Below, in pieces: positions 42,883 to 51,803 of a stretch of DNA of 64,000 nucleotides (within the stretch, counting starts at the first letter, position 1; the number at the start of each line of letters is the position of its first letter). A program made the position numbers and the translations under genes. Source of the DNA: DASZTV01 sp035547515 (lineage in GTDB: Bacteria > Actinomycetota > Actinomycetes > JAFAQI01); assembly GCA_035547515.1 (NCBI GenBank), contig DASZUS010000027.1, positions 221,400 through 285,399 of the forward strand, written 5' to 3'. The notes beneath the pieces were generated by a model that saw nothing but the letters and a program-made list of their open reading frames with translations, did no database searches and was not told the origin of the DNA.

Positions 42883-43919
42883 CCCGCGCTGGCCTCGCCC
42901 GCTCCCGCGCCCTCATCCTCTGGCGCCGGCGCGGCAACCGGGGTCGCCAGCGCGATCCCGGTCGCGGCAGACAGCCGCGGCAACCTCAGCGCCAGCGTCG
43001 TGCCTGCGCCACGCCACGAGGTCACCTCGACCGAGCCGCCGACCAGCCGGGCCCGCTCCCGCAGCAACCCGAGCCCGACGTGACGGCCGCCTTCAGAGGT
43101 GACCGCTTCCGGCAGGAACCCCAGCCCCTGGTCGGCGACGACGGCGGTCACCCAGTTGTCATCGACCTGCAGCTCGGCACGCGCCACGTCCACCTCGGCA
43201 TGCTTCACGACGTTGAGCAGCGCCTCCTGAAAGAACCGGTACACCGTGATCGCACTGACCAGCGGAAGCGGGTGCGGCTCGGCGGGCCAGCTCAGCGACA
43301 CCTCGAGGCCGTAGCGGTTCTTCATGTCGTCGCGCAGCGCGGTGACTGCGCGAGCAAGGTCGCCGTCGCGCAGCGCGGGCGGCCGGGTCCGTGCCATGAC
43401 CGCGCGGACCTGCTCTTCAGCCTCGGCGACCATGTCGACAGCACGGCCGATGCTGATCGGGTTGCGGTGGTCGTCGAGCAGCACCCGCGCCATCGTCAGC
43501 GACTGCGCCACGGTGTCGTGCAGATCCGCGGCGAGCTGCCCGCGCGTGGCCTCCTCGGCACCGACGAGGCCCGACAGCAGCTCGTACATGCCGGCGCTGG
43601 CGGTTTCGGCCGCCTTGCGGTGTCGCTCGGCGATCTCATCGGCCATCCGGACCCGGCGGTGCATGGCGTCCACCGCGCTGGCCCTCGCCTGCATCCGGCG
43701 TACCGCTCGGGAGACGTTGAACTCCGCAATCGCCGCGATGACCGCAATCGTCACCGCCGCCGGGCAGCCGGCGAGGACCACCTCCCACAGCGGACCGGAG
43801 ACGTGTCCCGTCCCGTGCAGGATCTCGACCGACACGACGAGGACGCCGCCCGCGGCGGCCAGCGTCAAGACGAAGACCAGAAGCGCGAGCGGGACGCCGG
43901 TCCCCCGTGTCCACCTCAT
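42879..43919 (-). CDS. NarL-type sensor histidine kinase
   Basis: 346 aa. Two N-terminal membrane helices (about 9-30 and 46-64), a coiled linker, the HisKA_3 motif QLAADLHDTVAQSL with phospho-acceptor H134, and HATPase blocks FFQEALLNVVKHAEV (N box), VADQGLGF (G1) and GLGLLRERARLVGG (G2). The C-terminal 30 residues are Ala/Glu-rich. It follows the GAF-like membrane protein gene by 13 nt; the matching LuxR-type regulator is divergent at 45572. Confidence 0.9.
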   Translation of the reverse strand: MRWTRGTGVPLALLVFVLTLAAAGGVLVVSVEILHGTGHVSGPLWEVVLAGCPAAVTIAVIAAIAEFNVSRAVRRMQARASAVDAMHRRVRMADEIAERHRKAAETASAGMYELLSGLVGAEEATRGQLAADLHDTVAQSLTMARVLLDDHRNPISIGRAVDMVAEAEEQVRAVMARTRPPALRDGDLARAVTALRDDMKNRYGLEVSLSWPAEPHPLPLVSAITVYRFFQEALLNVVKHAEVDVARAELQVDDNWVTAVVADQGLGFLPEAVTSEGGRHVGLGLLRERARLVGGSVEVTSWRGAGTTLALRLPRLSAATGIALATPVAAPAPEDEGAGAGEASAG

Positions 43920-43932
43920 CGGCGTCGCCCGG

Positions 43933-45348
43933 TCATGACGAGATCACGCCGGTGGTGGTCCAGTCGTCGAAGCGACGAGCGCCGGTCATCTGCAGGTCAG
44001 CAGGGGTGATCGCGTTGCCCAGATCGGGTTCGGCGGCCAGCGCGATCGCGCCGAGCAGCGAGGCGACAGCCCGCTCGACGGCGTACAGCTCGTCCACGAT
44101 GTCGCCCACGGCAGCGGCGTCACCCGTCGCGGCAAGCCGGGAGAGCCGGGTGGCCGAGTCCCGCAGCACCTGCAGCGCGGGGGCGGTGTCCGCGCCGATC
44201 TCGCCGAGTGCCTGCGTGACGTCCCCGGACATCCCCGATGTGGTGACCGGCTCGCTCACCCGAAGCCATGACTCGGCCTGGCTCGCCAGCACACCGGCGA
44301 GCAGTACCTCCCGGCGGCCGAACGGCGGCCTGCCTGCCTCGCGGCGAGCCCGGATCACGGCGATCGGGCTCTCCGCGGCGCCGACCACCATGACGCACCA
44401 TGGCGCGTCGTCGTCGGTCCCGGTCTGCGTGGCGCCCTCGGCGAGCGCGCGCAGCACCCACGGCTGGTCGAGAGCCTCCGGGTCGGCGCGGCGCCGCGTC
44501 ACGCCGGCCGCGTCACCCGAGTAGTGCACCGGACCCTCGTGGGCGAGCAGGAGCATCTCGACGGTGGCGGCGCCCAGGGTCCGGCTCGCCGCGGTCAGCA
44601 CGACCTCGGCGGAGCCGTCGACCGAGCGGCTGCTCGCGCGTTCCTGCAGCTCGGCCAGCTGGGCGAACAGCCCGGTCTCGGCAGATCGGGTGGCCTGCTC
44701 GTCGTAGGAGATCCAGAGCAGCACCAGGGGGATGGCGAGCGCGAACAGCCCTAGGGGGGCGTTGCCGGCAAGCCACGCGCCAAGCACCCCGAGGCCGACG
44801 GCCCCGATCGAGTGCAACGCGGCGAACGGCACGTTGGTCCAGATGAGCGAGCCGAGCCTGGTCTGCGAGGTGCATGCCTGCGCCATGACGGCGAGGGCGA
44901 TGTTGGCCAGCCAGAAGATCGCCATGCCGCCGATGGCGCCGGTCAGCCCGCCCCCGAAGGCCTTGGCGGACTCGGCGCCAAGCGCGGTCGCCGCGGCGAA
45001 GCGCGTGACGACGACCGCCAGGCTGATCGCGTCCTGGCGGCGCAGCACCTGCGAGACAACGACGCCCGCCGCGACCGCGACGACGGTCCAGGAGCCGGTC
45101 GAGTGGACGTACGCGGCGGCGATGGCCGACTCGGTGACGGCGAAGGTCCAGCGCTGCCTGCCGAAAGCCAGGTGCACTGCGGTGAGCTCAGCGCCGAGGA
45201 CGGCCGCCGCGAGCGACGGCAGCGCATAGCTGACCGGGCTCCCCCAACCGGTCAGTATCCCGGCCGCGACCGCCGCGGCCGCGGCGAAGACGACTACCAG
45301 CCGCAGCCGGGCAGTCGGCGGGATCGTGCGCAAAGCCATCCCGGTCAT
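43933..45348 (-). CDS. Multi-pass membrane protein with cytoplasmic GAF-like domain
   Basis: 471 aa from ATG 45348 (45339 also possible). The N-terminal half has seven or so membrane helices (MASE/MFS-like sensor), the middle (about 235-370) is a GAF-like domain, and the C-terminal 90 residues are helical (DTAPALQVLRDSATRLSRLAATGDAA), resembling a dimerisation module without a conserved His or ATPase domain. By arrangement it is a sensory partner of the downstream kinase. Specific signal unknown. Confidence 0.6.
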   Translation of the reverse strand: MTGMALRTIPPTARLRLVVVFAAAAAVAAGILTGWGSPVSYALPSLAAAVLGAELTAVHLAFGRQRWTFAVTESAIAAAYVHSTGSWTVVAVAAGVVVSQVLRRQDAISLAVVVTRFAAATALGAESAKAFGGGLTGAIGGMAIFWLANIALAVMAQACTSQTRLGSLIWTNVPFAALHSIGAVGLGVLGAWLAGNAPLGLFALAIPLVLLWISYDEQATRSAETGLFAQLAELQERASSRSVDGSAEVVLTAASRTLGAATVEMLLLAHEGPVHYSGDAAGVTRRRADPEALDQPWVLRALAEGATQTGTDDDAPWCVMVVGAAESPIAVIRARREAGRPPFGRREVLLAGVLASQAESWLRVSEPVTTSGMSGDVTQALGEIGADTAPALQVLRDSATRLSRLAATGDAAAVGDIVDELYAVERAVASLLGAIALAAEPDLGNAITPADLQMTGARRFDDWTTTGVISS

Positions 45349-45571
45349 GACGTCAGTGATTGTCGGCTGTTCTCGTCCAGATCTTCGGCATTGCCGACGC
45401 CATTCCCCCATTCGGCGCAATCGAAGAGCCGAGTGGCCGGTCGACCGTTTGGAGCAACGGTTCCCTCCGATGGGCTACAGGAAGCCAGTCGTCGCGCCGA
45501 CAAAACTCAGGTCAGGCACATGGCGGAGCCCAGCCATCGCGCCGCACTGTTTCGACCAGGAGGAGGATCGG

Positions 45572-46252
45572 GTGTCCGCAGTCGTCGAGCGCACATCCCC
45601 GACTTCACCGGACCCGGTCTCCGGCTTCACCGCCATGGTCGTCGACGACCACCCGCTGGTGCGCGAGTCGATGGCCGCGCGGCTGACCGCGATGGGCGCC
45701 CGCGAGGTGGTCGAGGCGGCCAGCGTCGCCGAGGCCCGGGCGCGGGCGCACGCCGGCGGCGCGCGCGACCTTTGCGTGCTCGACGTCGGGCTTCCCGACG
45801 GGTCGGGTCTCGATCTGCTCGCCGACCTGCGCGCGGCGGGCTGGCCGCGCCTGGTCGTGCTCTCGGCCGCCGACGACCCGTACTCCGTGCGCGCCGCGTT
45901 CGTCGCAGGCGCGCAGGGCTACCTGCTGAAGTCAGCGTCCCCGCTCGTCGTGGCGGACGGCGTACGGCGGGTCCTCGACGGCGGCGTCTACGCCGACCCG
46001 TCGGTGGCCTCCCTGCTCGCCGCCGGGCTTCGGGGCGGCCCGCAGCACGACGGCGTCTCCGAGCTGTCCGGCCGTGAGGTCGAGGTGCTTCAGCTGGTCG
46101 CCGACGGCCGCTCGAACAAGGAGATCGGCGAGTCGCTCGGCCTGTCTGCCCTCACCGTGAAGAGCCACCTTGCCCGCATTGCGCGCAAGCTCGGCACCGG
46201 CGACCGCGCGGAGATGGTCGCCATGGCGATGCGCGCCGGCGTGGTCCGCTGA
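45572..46252 (+). CDS. LuxR/NarL-family response regulator
   Basis: 226 aa from GTG 45572, preceded by AGGAGG with 5-nt spacing. Receiver domain with D71 in CVLDVGLPDG and the switch residues SAADD and LLKSAS; C-terminal HTH LSGREVEVLQLVADGRSNKEIGESLG and LTVKSHLARIARKL. Likely regulated by the divergent kinase. Actinomycetes commonly have a response regulator between DUF3000 and rnd. Confidence 0.93.
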   Translation: MSAVVERTSPTSPDPVSGFTAMVVDDHPLVRESMAARLTAMGAREVVEAASVAEARARAHAGGARDLCVLDVGLPDGSGLDLLADLRAAGWPRLVVLSAADDPYSVRAAFVAGAQGYLLKSASPLVVADGVRRVLDGGVYADPSVASLLAAGLRGGPQHDGVSELSGREVEVLQLVADGRSNKEIGESLGLSALTVKSHLARIARKLGTGDRAEMVAMAMRAGVVR

Positions 46253-46285
46253 GCTCGGCCATCCCTCGTTCGCTCCTGCATCCCC

Positions 46286-46291
46286 TACCGT
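46286..46291 (+). promoter_or_regulatory. Leaderless-type -10 box of rnd
   Basis: TACCGT, 7 nt before GTG 46299; no ribosome site upstream of the start. Confidence 0.5.
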
Positions 46292-46298
46292 CGAAGGC

Positions 46299-47546
46299 GT
46301 GAGCGAAGCGGTCGAGGACGTGGTCGAGTCCGACCCGGCTGACGCCGTACCCGACGTACCGCTGCTCTCCGAGCCTCGCGACGGCATCCCGCCGGTCATC
46401 GACACCCTCGCCGACCTCGAGGTTGCGACGGAGTCGCTTCGGGCCGGCAGCGGGCCGGTCGCGGTCGACGCCGAGCGAGCGTCGGGCTACCGCTACGGGC
46501 AGCGTGCCTACCTGATCCAGATCCGCCGCGAGGGCGCCGGGACCCTGCTGATCGATCCCATCCCGTTCGGAGACCTTCGCCGCCTGGCGCTCGCGGTGGG
46601 CGACGCGGAGTGGGTCGTGCACGCGGCCTCGCAGGACCTGCCGTCGATGCGCGAGCTCGGGCTGGTCCCGACGCGGCTGTTCGACACCGAGCTCGCAGCC
46701 CGGCTCGCCGGCTACGAGCGGGTCGGCCTCGCGACGATGGTCGAGCTGCTGCTCGGCGTGCGGCTGGCCAAGGAGCACTCCGCCGTCGACTGGTCGAAGC
46801 GGCCGTTGCCGGAGCCCTGGCTGCGCTACGCCGCACTTGATGTCGAAGTGCTGCTTGGCCTGCGCGACGAGCTGGAGGCCGAGCTCGCCCGGCAAGGCAA
46901 GCTCGAGTGGGCGCACGAGGAGTTCGCGGCGGTGCTCGCCACCGAGCCGGCCGGCCCCCGCCAGGACCCGTGGCGGCGCACGAGTGGCATCCACCGCATC
47001 CGCAACCGGCGCCAGCTCGCCGTCGTACGCGCGCTCTGGTACGAGCGGGACCGGATCGCGCGCGCCCGCGACACCGCACCCGGTCGGGTGGTCACCGACG
47101 CCGCGATTGTCGCGGCGGCGTTGGCAGCCCCCGCCACAGAGGCGGATCTCGTGAAGGTGTCGGGCTGGGGAGGGCGTACGACGCGGCGGCTCGCGACCGA
47201 GCTCTGGCCGGCGATCGCCGCGGCCCTTGCCCTTCCCGACGACGAGCTGCCGCGGCCAGCGGTCGCCGGCGACGGTCCGCCCCCGGCGAGCCGGTGGCCG
47301 GATCGCGACCCGGCCGCCGCGAGCCGGCTGGCCCGCGCCCGGACCGTCCTCGCCGACGCGTCGCAGCGCTACAAGATCCCCACCGAGAACCTGCTCACCC
47401 CCGACCTGATGCGCCGGCTGGCCTGGTCGCCGCCGTCGGCGGACGTCACCGAGGTGAGCGAGTTCCTGCTCGCCGGCGGGGCGAGGCCCTGGCAGGTGGA
47501 GCTGCTCGGCGCGGGCCTGGCTGCCGCGATGGCCGAGCCGGGTTGA
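46299..47546 (+). CDS. rnd: Ribonuclease D
   Basis: 3'-5' exoribonuclease for tRNA and small RNA maturation. 415 aa. DEDD motifs: D57/E59 in VAVDAERASGYRYGQRAYLIQI, HAASQDLPSM, and RYAALDVEVLL with the Tyr-Asp pair (DEDDy type). An HRDC-like domain is in the region RRQLAVVRALWYERDRIARA. GTG start. Ends in a TTGA overlap with the next gene. Confidence 0.94.
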   Translation: MSEAVEDVVESDPADAVPDVPLLSEPRDGIPPVIDTLADLEVATESLRAGSGPVAVDAERASGYRYGQRAYLIQIRREGAGTLLIDPIPFGDLRRLALAVGDAEWVVHAASQDLPSMRELGLVPTRLFDTELAARLAGYERVGLATMVELLLGVRLAKEHSAVDWSKRPLPEPWLRYAALDVEVLLGLRDELEAELARQGKLEWAHEEFAAVLATEPAGPRQDPWRRTSGIHRIRNRRQLAVVRALWYERDRIARARDTAPGRVVTDAAIVAAALAAPATEADLVKVSGWGGRTTRRLATELWPAIAAALALPDDELPRPAVAGDGPPPASRWPDRDPAAASRLARARTVLADASQRYKIPTENLLTPDLMRRLAWSPPSADVTEVSEFLLAGGARPWQVELLGAGLAAAMAEPG

Positions 47547-47980
47547 GGCTGCTCCGGATCGAAGCGGCGGAGGCCGGCGCCTTCGCCCGTGGCGAGACCG
47601 GCTCCTGGCCGACGGCGCCGGGCTGGCCGCATGACGACACCGCGTCCGGGCTGAGCTTCGCCCGCAGCGGCGGGCTGCAGTACCTCGTCATCGACGACGA
47701 CGGGCGGATCGCCGGCGAGTGCGGCACCAAGGCGCCCCCGCGCGGCGGGGTGGTCGAGATCGGGTACGGGCTCGCGGCGCCGAGCCGCGGTCGTGGCCTG
47801 GGCACCCGTGCGGTCGGCGAGCTGGTCGAGGTCCTGCGGGCGTGCCCGGAGGTGAGCGCGATCGACGCGGAGGTGCACGTGTCCAATGCGGCGTCGCGGC
47901 GGGTGCTCGAGCGCCTCGGGTTCGTCACCGACGGCCAGCCCACCGCCGGATACCTGCGCTACCGGCTGGTGACCGCCTGA
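47543..47980 (+). CDS. GNAT-family N-acetyltransferase
   Basis: 145 aa, TTG start overlapping the rnd stop (TTGA), so it should be co-translated with rnd. The acetyl-CoA loop RGRGLGTRAVGELVE and the RimI-like SNAASRRVLERLGF are clear. Substrate unknown. Seven nt separate its stop from the convergent protease stop. Confidence 0.88.
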   Translation: MRLLRIEAAEAGAFARGETGSWPTAPGWPHDDTASGLSFARSGGLQYLVIDDDGRIAGECGTKAPPRGGVVEIGYGLAAPSRGRGLGTRAVGELVEVLRACPEVSAIDAEVHVSNAASRRVLERLGFVTDGQPTAGYLRYRLVTA

Positions 47981-47987
47981 CCCGGAC

Positions 47988-48785
47988 TCACTGACCGGTC
48001 GTGCAGCCGTCGCTCGGCGGGACCGGGAAACGGTCGGCTGGTCCTCGCCGACCCGCGCGCGCCAGTGCGCGATGGGCTGCTTCGCCGATGGGCGGGGAGT
48101 AGAGCTGCTCCTTGGTGCAGCCGCCCTGGTGCAGGCCGCCGACCAGCCCGACCACCATGCGGCTGCTTCCCGTGCCCGACAACCACGGCCCGCCGCTCGT
48201 GCCGTCGGCGAAGCCGTTGCACCGGATCGCGTCGAAGGACCCCTTGCGGTAGGTCGTGGCGCGGCAGCGGAGGCCGGAGCCGCCCACCCCGAGCGGGTAG
48301 CCGAAGGCGGTCGCGACGCTGCCCGCCGCAGGCGTCGACCCGAGCCGGTTCCCGCCGGTCACGCTCTGCAGGGTCCGTCGCTTGCCATCCACCTGCTTGG
48401 GTGCCACGAGCAGGAACGCGAAGTCGTCGTGCGGGTCGGCGTGGCGGATCCAGCCCGGTGCGGCGTAGGCGGCGGTCACCCGCCACATGCCGTACGGCGC
48501 CTTCCCGTCGTGAAAGGCGGGGGCGAACTCATACCCGGCGCCGGTCCCGCTGCGGATGCAGTGCGCCGTCGTCATGATCACGCTGCGGTCGGCGCTGTCG
48601 ACCACGCTCGCGGTGCAGATGTGCAACGGGAACAGCCCGGTGATGAACAGCGCGCCGACCGTCGGGGTTCCGGCGTACGGCGTCGCCGTCACCCGCTTCG
48701 GCGCGCCGGCGGTCGCCGGCGCGGCCCCTGCGGCGAGCATGCCGGCGAGGGCGATCGCCGCAGCGACGGTGCGGGCGATCCTCAC
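47988..48785 (-). CDS. Secreted trypsin-like serine protease
   Basis: 265 aa with a Sec signal (MRIARTVAAAIALAGMLAAG...ATA). Chymotrypsin fold triad: H75 in MTTAHC, D120/D121 in HADPHDDFAFL, and S197 in DGTSGGPWL. Four or more Cys outside the signal could pair. GTG start overlaps the dxs stop by 4 nt (GTGA), an unusual pairing of an exported protease with an isoprenoid gene. Substrate unknown. Confidence 0.88.
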   Translation of the reverse strand: MRIARTVAAAIALAGMLAAGAAPATAGAPKRVTATPYAGTPTVGALFITGLFPLHICTASVVDSADRSVIMTTAHCIRSGTGAGYEFAPAFHDGKAPYGMWRVTAAYAAPGWIRHADPHDDFAFLLVAPKQVDGKRRTLQSVTGGNRLGSTPAAGSVATAFGYPLGVGGSGLRCRATTYRKGSFDAIRCNGFADGTSGGPWLSGTGSSRMVVGLVGGLHQGGCTKEQLYSPPIGEAAHRALARAGRRGPADRFPVPPSDGCTTGQ

Positions 48786-50674
48786 CCCGGTGCGACGCTG
48801 CTGGCCCCGGCGGCCGCCTCGACGATGGCGCGTGCGATCTCCTGCGCCGACAGCCCCAGCTCGCCGAGCAGGGCCGGTCGCTCCCCGTGAGGGACGAACG
48901 CCTGCGGCAGCGCGACCTGGCGCAGCGGGACGCGGATGTTGCGGCTGAGCAGCTCGCGGGCGATCGCCGTACCCACGCCCCCGGCGGCGACGCCGTCCTC
49001 GATCACCACGACCTGCTCGTGAGCGGCCGCCAGGGCCGGCAGCGCGGCATCGACCGGCAGGACCCAGCGGGGGTCGACGACCGTGACACCCAGCCCCTGG
49101 GCGGCGAGACGATCCGCGACATCGAGGGCGAGTGCCGCCTGCGGCCCGACCGCCACGATCAGCACGTCCCCGGATTGGTCGCGACGCAGCACGTCGAGGT
49201 CGCCGATCCGGTCGAGCGCGAGGATGTCCTCGTCCACGGACGCCTTCGGGAACCGCACCGCCGTCGGCCCACGGTCGTCGTCGACGGCCTCGTGCAGTAG
49301 CTGCCGCAGCCGGGTGGCGTCTCGGGGTGCGGCGACCCGCATCCCCGGAACGATGCCGAGCACCGCGAGGTCCCACATCCCGTGATGCGACGACCCGTCA
49401 GGCCCGGTGATGCCCGCGCGGTCGAGCACGAACGTGACCGGCAGCTTGTGCATCGCGACGTCGAGCAGCACCTGGTCGAACGCGCGGTTGAGGAATGTCG
49501 AGTAGATGCACACAACCGGGTGCAGGCCACCCATCGCCATGCCCGCGGCGGAGGTCACGGCATGCTGCTCGGCGATGCCGACGTCGAAGACCCGATCCGG
49601 GAACCGCTCGGCAAACGGGTGCAGCCCGACCGGCCGCAGCATCGCGGCGGTGATGGCGACGACGTCGGGACGCTGCTCGCCGAGGACGACCATCTCCTCC
49701 GCGAACACGTTGGTCCAGGTCGGCGGGCCTACCGACACCGGCCGGCCGGTCAGGGGGTCGATGACGTTGACGGAGTGGAACTGATCGGCCTCGTCGTCGA
49801 CCGCAGGCCCGTAACCGCGCCCCTTCTCGGTGAGGCAGTGCACGATCACCGGGCCTCCGAAGCGGCGCGCGTGGCGCAGCGCCTGCTCGAGTGCCCCGAC
49901 GTCGTGACCGTCGATCGGCCCGACGTACTTCAAGCCGAGGTCTTCGAACATCGCCTGCGGCTGGATGAGGTCCTTCACGCCCTTCTTCATGCCGTGCAGC
50001 GCCTCGTAGATCGGGCCGCCGACGACCGGCGTACGGGCCAGGGAAGTCTTGACCAGGTCGAGGGTGCGTTCGTACGACGGCGAGAGCCGCAGACCGGCGA
50101 GGTGCGCGGCGAGCCCGCCAACTGTCGGGGCGTAGGAGCGGCCGTTGTCGTTGACGACGATGATCACCGGGCGGGCCGGCGCGCCGGCGATCGTGTTGAG
50201 GGCCTCCCAGCACATGCCGCCGGTCAGCGACCCGTCCCCGACGACGGCGACGACCGCCCGGTCCGGCGTACCGGTGAGGGCGAAGGCCTTGGCGAGGCCG
50301 TCGGCGTAGGACAGCGCCGTCGAGGCGTGGGAGTTCTCCACCCAGTCGTGGGGACTCTCCGCCCTCGACGGGTAGCCCGACAGCCCACCGGCCTGTCGCA
50401 GGACGTCGAACTGCTCGCGGCGGCCGGTCAGGATCTTGTGAACGTAGGCCTGGTGGCCGGTGTCCCAGACGATCGCGTCATGCGGCGAGTCGAACACGCG
50501 GTGCAGCGCGATGGTGAGCTCGACGACCCCGAGGTTCGGGCCGAGATGGCCGCCGGTGCGGGAGACCGCGCTGACCAGGAACTCGCGGATCTCCTCGGCG
50601 AGCGCGGGCAGGTGGGAGGCATCGAGGCGCTTGAGGTCCACTGGATCGTGGATCGTCTCCAGCAGCCCGCTCAC
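48782..50674 (-). CDS. dxs: 1-Deoxy-D-xylulose-5-phosphate synthase
   Basis: First enzyme of the MEP isoprenoid pathway; condenses pyruvate and glyceraldehyde 3-phosphate with thiamine diphosphate. 630 aa. SHASTALSYADGLAKA, ThDP/Mg motif GDGSLTGGMCWEALNTIAG and NDNGRSYAP, transketolase core FDVGIAEQHAVTSAAGMA and YSTFLNRAFDQ. GTG 50674 is preceded by TAGGAT with 7-nt spacing, which suggests its own leaderless promoter in addition to readthrough. Confidence 0.97.
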   Translation of the reverse strand: MSGLLETIHDPVDLKRLDASHLPALAEEIREFLVSAVSRTGGHLGPNLGVVELTIALHRVFDSPHDAIVWDTGHQAYVHKILTGRREQFDVLRQAGGLSGYPSRAESPHDWVENSHASTALSYADGLAKAFALTGTPDRAVVAVVGDGSLTGGMCWEALNTIAGAPARPVIIVVNDNGRSYAPTVGGLAAHLAGLRLSPSYERTLDLVKTSLARTPVVGGPIYEALHGMKKGVKDLIQPQAMFEDLGLKYVGPIDGHDVGALEQALRHARRFGGPVIVHCLTEKGRGYGPAVDDEADQFHSVNVIDPLTGRPVSVGPPTWTNVFAEEMVVLGEQRPDVVAITAAMLRPVGLHPFAERFPDRVFDVGIAEQHAVTSAAGMAMGGLHPVVCIYSTFLNRAFDQVLLDVAMHKLPVTFVLDRAGITGPDGSSHHGMWDLAVLGIVPGMRVAAPRDATRLRQLLHEAVDDDRGPTAVRFPKASVDEDILALDRIGDLDVLRRDQSGDVLIVAVGPQAALALDVADRLAAQGLGVTVVDPRWVLPVDAALPALAAAHEQVVVIEDGVAAGGVGTAIARELLSRNIRVPLRQVALPQAFVPHGERPALLGELGLSAQEIARAIVEAAAGASSVAPG

Positions 50675-50681
50675 AGGATCG

Positions 50682-50687
50682 ATCCTA
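50682..50687 (-). promoter_or_regulatory. Leaderless-type -10 box of dxs
   Basis: TAGGAT on the minus strand, 7 nt before GTG 50674. It is part of the 12-bp palindrome AGGATCGATCCT (50675-50686), and also overlaps the stop codon of the methyltransferase gene. Confidence 0.5.
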
Positions 50688-51803
50688 GGTCGCCGGCTCC
50701 AGCAGGGCGACACACTCGACGTGGGCCGTCATCGGGAACAGGTCGAAGGCACGAAGCCCGGTCAGGGACCATCCCGAGGCCTCGAACGTCGCGATGTCAC
50801 GGGCCAGCGACGCGGGCTCGCAGGCGACGTAGCAGACCTGGCGAGGCTGCATTGCGCTGATCGCCTCGACCACCGGGGCGCCCGCGCCCTTGCGAGGAGG
50901 GTCGAGGACGACGACATCCGCACGTGCGCGGCCGCGTCTGAGCCAGCGCGCCACGTCGTCGGCCACGACCTCGACGTTGCTCAGGTCGGCGAGGTTGGCG
51001 ACGGCTGCTGCGGCCGCAGCTCGATGACTCTCGACGAGCACGACGTGTCCACGCGGCGCAAGAGGGGCAAGCGCTCCCGCGAACAGGCCGACGCCGCCGT
51101 ACAGGTCCAGGCAGCGGTCCGACGGGCGTACGTCGAGAAACCCGAGCACGGCGTCGATTAGCGCGTCGGGAGCACCGGGGTGCACCTGCCAGAAGCCGCC
51201 TTCCGGGATCCGGTAGCGACGCCCACCGGCAACCTCTTCGTCCGAGGCCTGCAGGTCGACCGCCTCGACGTCCGGCCAGGTTTGTTCGAGGACCGACGCG
51301 ACCGGCAGCGACTCGTGGGCGATCAGGCAGTGGGTGATGTGCTCGATCTCGGTGGAGCGGTGACGGTGCAGACCGGCCCCGCCGTCCGGCCCGACGGCCA
51401 GGCGCATCCGGGTCCGCCACCCCAAGCCGTCGCGGTCCCCCGGCACCGGCTCGACGACCACCTCGCGCTCGAGTTTCGCGGTCCTGCGCAGCGCGCCGGC
51501 CACGACCTCGGCCTTGAGTGCCCGCTGCTCGGAGAGCTCGACGTGTTGCCAGTCGCACCCGCCGCAGCGGCCAGGACCGGCGAACTCGCAGGGCGGCACG
51601 ACGCGGTGGGGCGACGCGGTCATCACCTCGACGGCATCCGCGCGCAGGTACGACGACTTCTGCTCGGTGACGACGGCACGCACCTTCTCGCCCGGCAACG
51701 CGTGGCGCACCAGGACGGCCCGTCCGTCGGCGGCGTGTGCGACGCAGATGCCGCCGTGGCCTACGGGGCCGATCTCGAGCTCGAGTACGGCGCCGACCGT
51801 CAC
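50685..51803 (-). CDS. TrmA/RlmD-family RNA (uracil-5-)methyltransferase
   Basis: 372 aa. N-terminal TRAM domain (LEIGPVGHGGICVAHADG type), then an Fe-S cluster type Cys cluster CEFAGPGRCGGCDW, SAM motif LDLYGGVGLFAGAL, catalytic-acid-type DPPRKGAG, and the catalytic Cys in YVACEPASLARD. Methylates U in rRNA or tRNA; the exact target is not decided. The start overlaps the transporter stop by 4 nt. Confidence 0.9.
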   Translation of the reverse strand: MTVGAVLELEIGPVGHGGICVAHAADGRAVLVRHALPGEKVRAVVTEQKSSYLRADAVEVMTASPHRVVPPCEFAGPGRCGGCDWQHVELSEQRALKAEVVAGALRRTAKLEREVVVEPVPGDRDGLGWRTRMRLAVGPDGGAGLHRHRSTEIEHITHCLIAHESLPVASVLEQTWPDVEAVDLQASDEEVAGGRRYRIPEGGFWQVHPGAPDALIDAVLGFLDVRPSDRCLDLYGGVGLFAGALAPLAPRGHVVLVESHRAAAAAAVANLADLSNVEVVADDVARWLRRGRARADVVVLDPPRKGAGAPVVEAISAMQPRQVCYVACEPASLARDIATFEASGWSLTGLRAFDLFPMTAHVECVALLEPAT

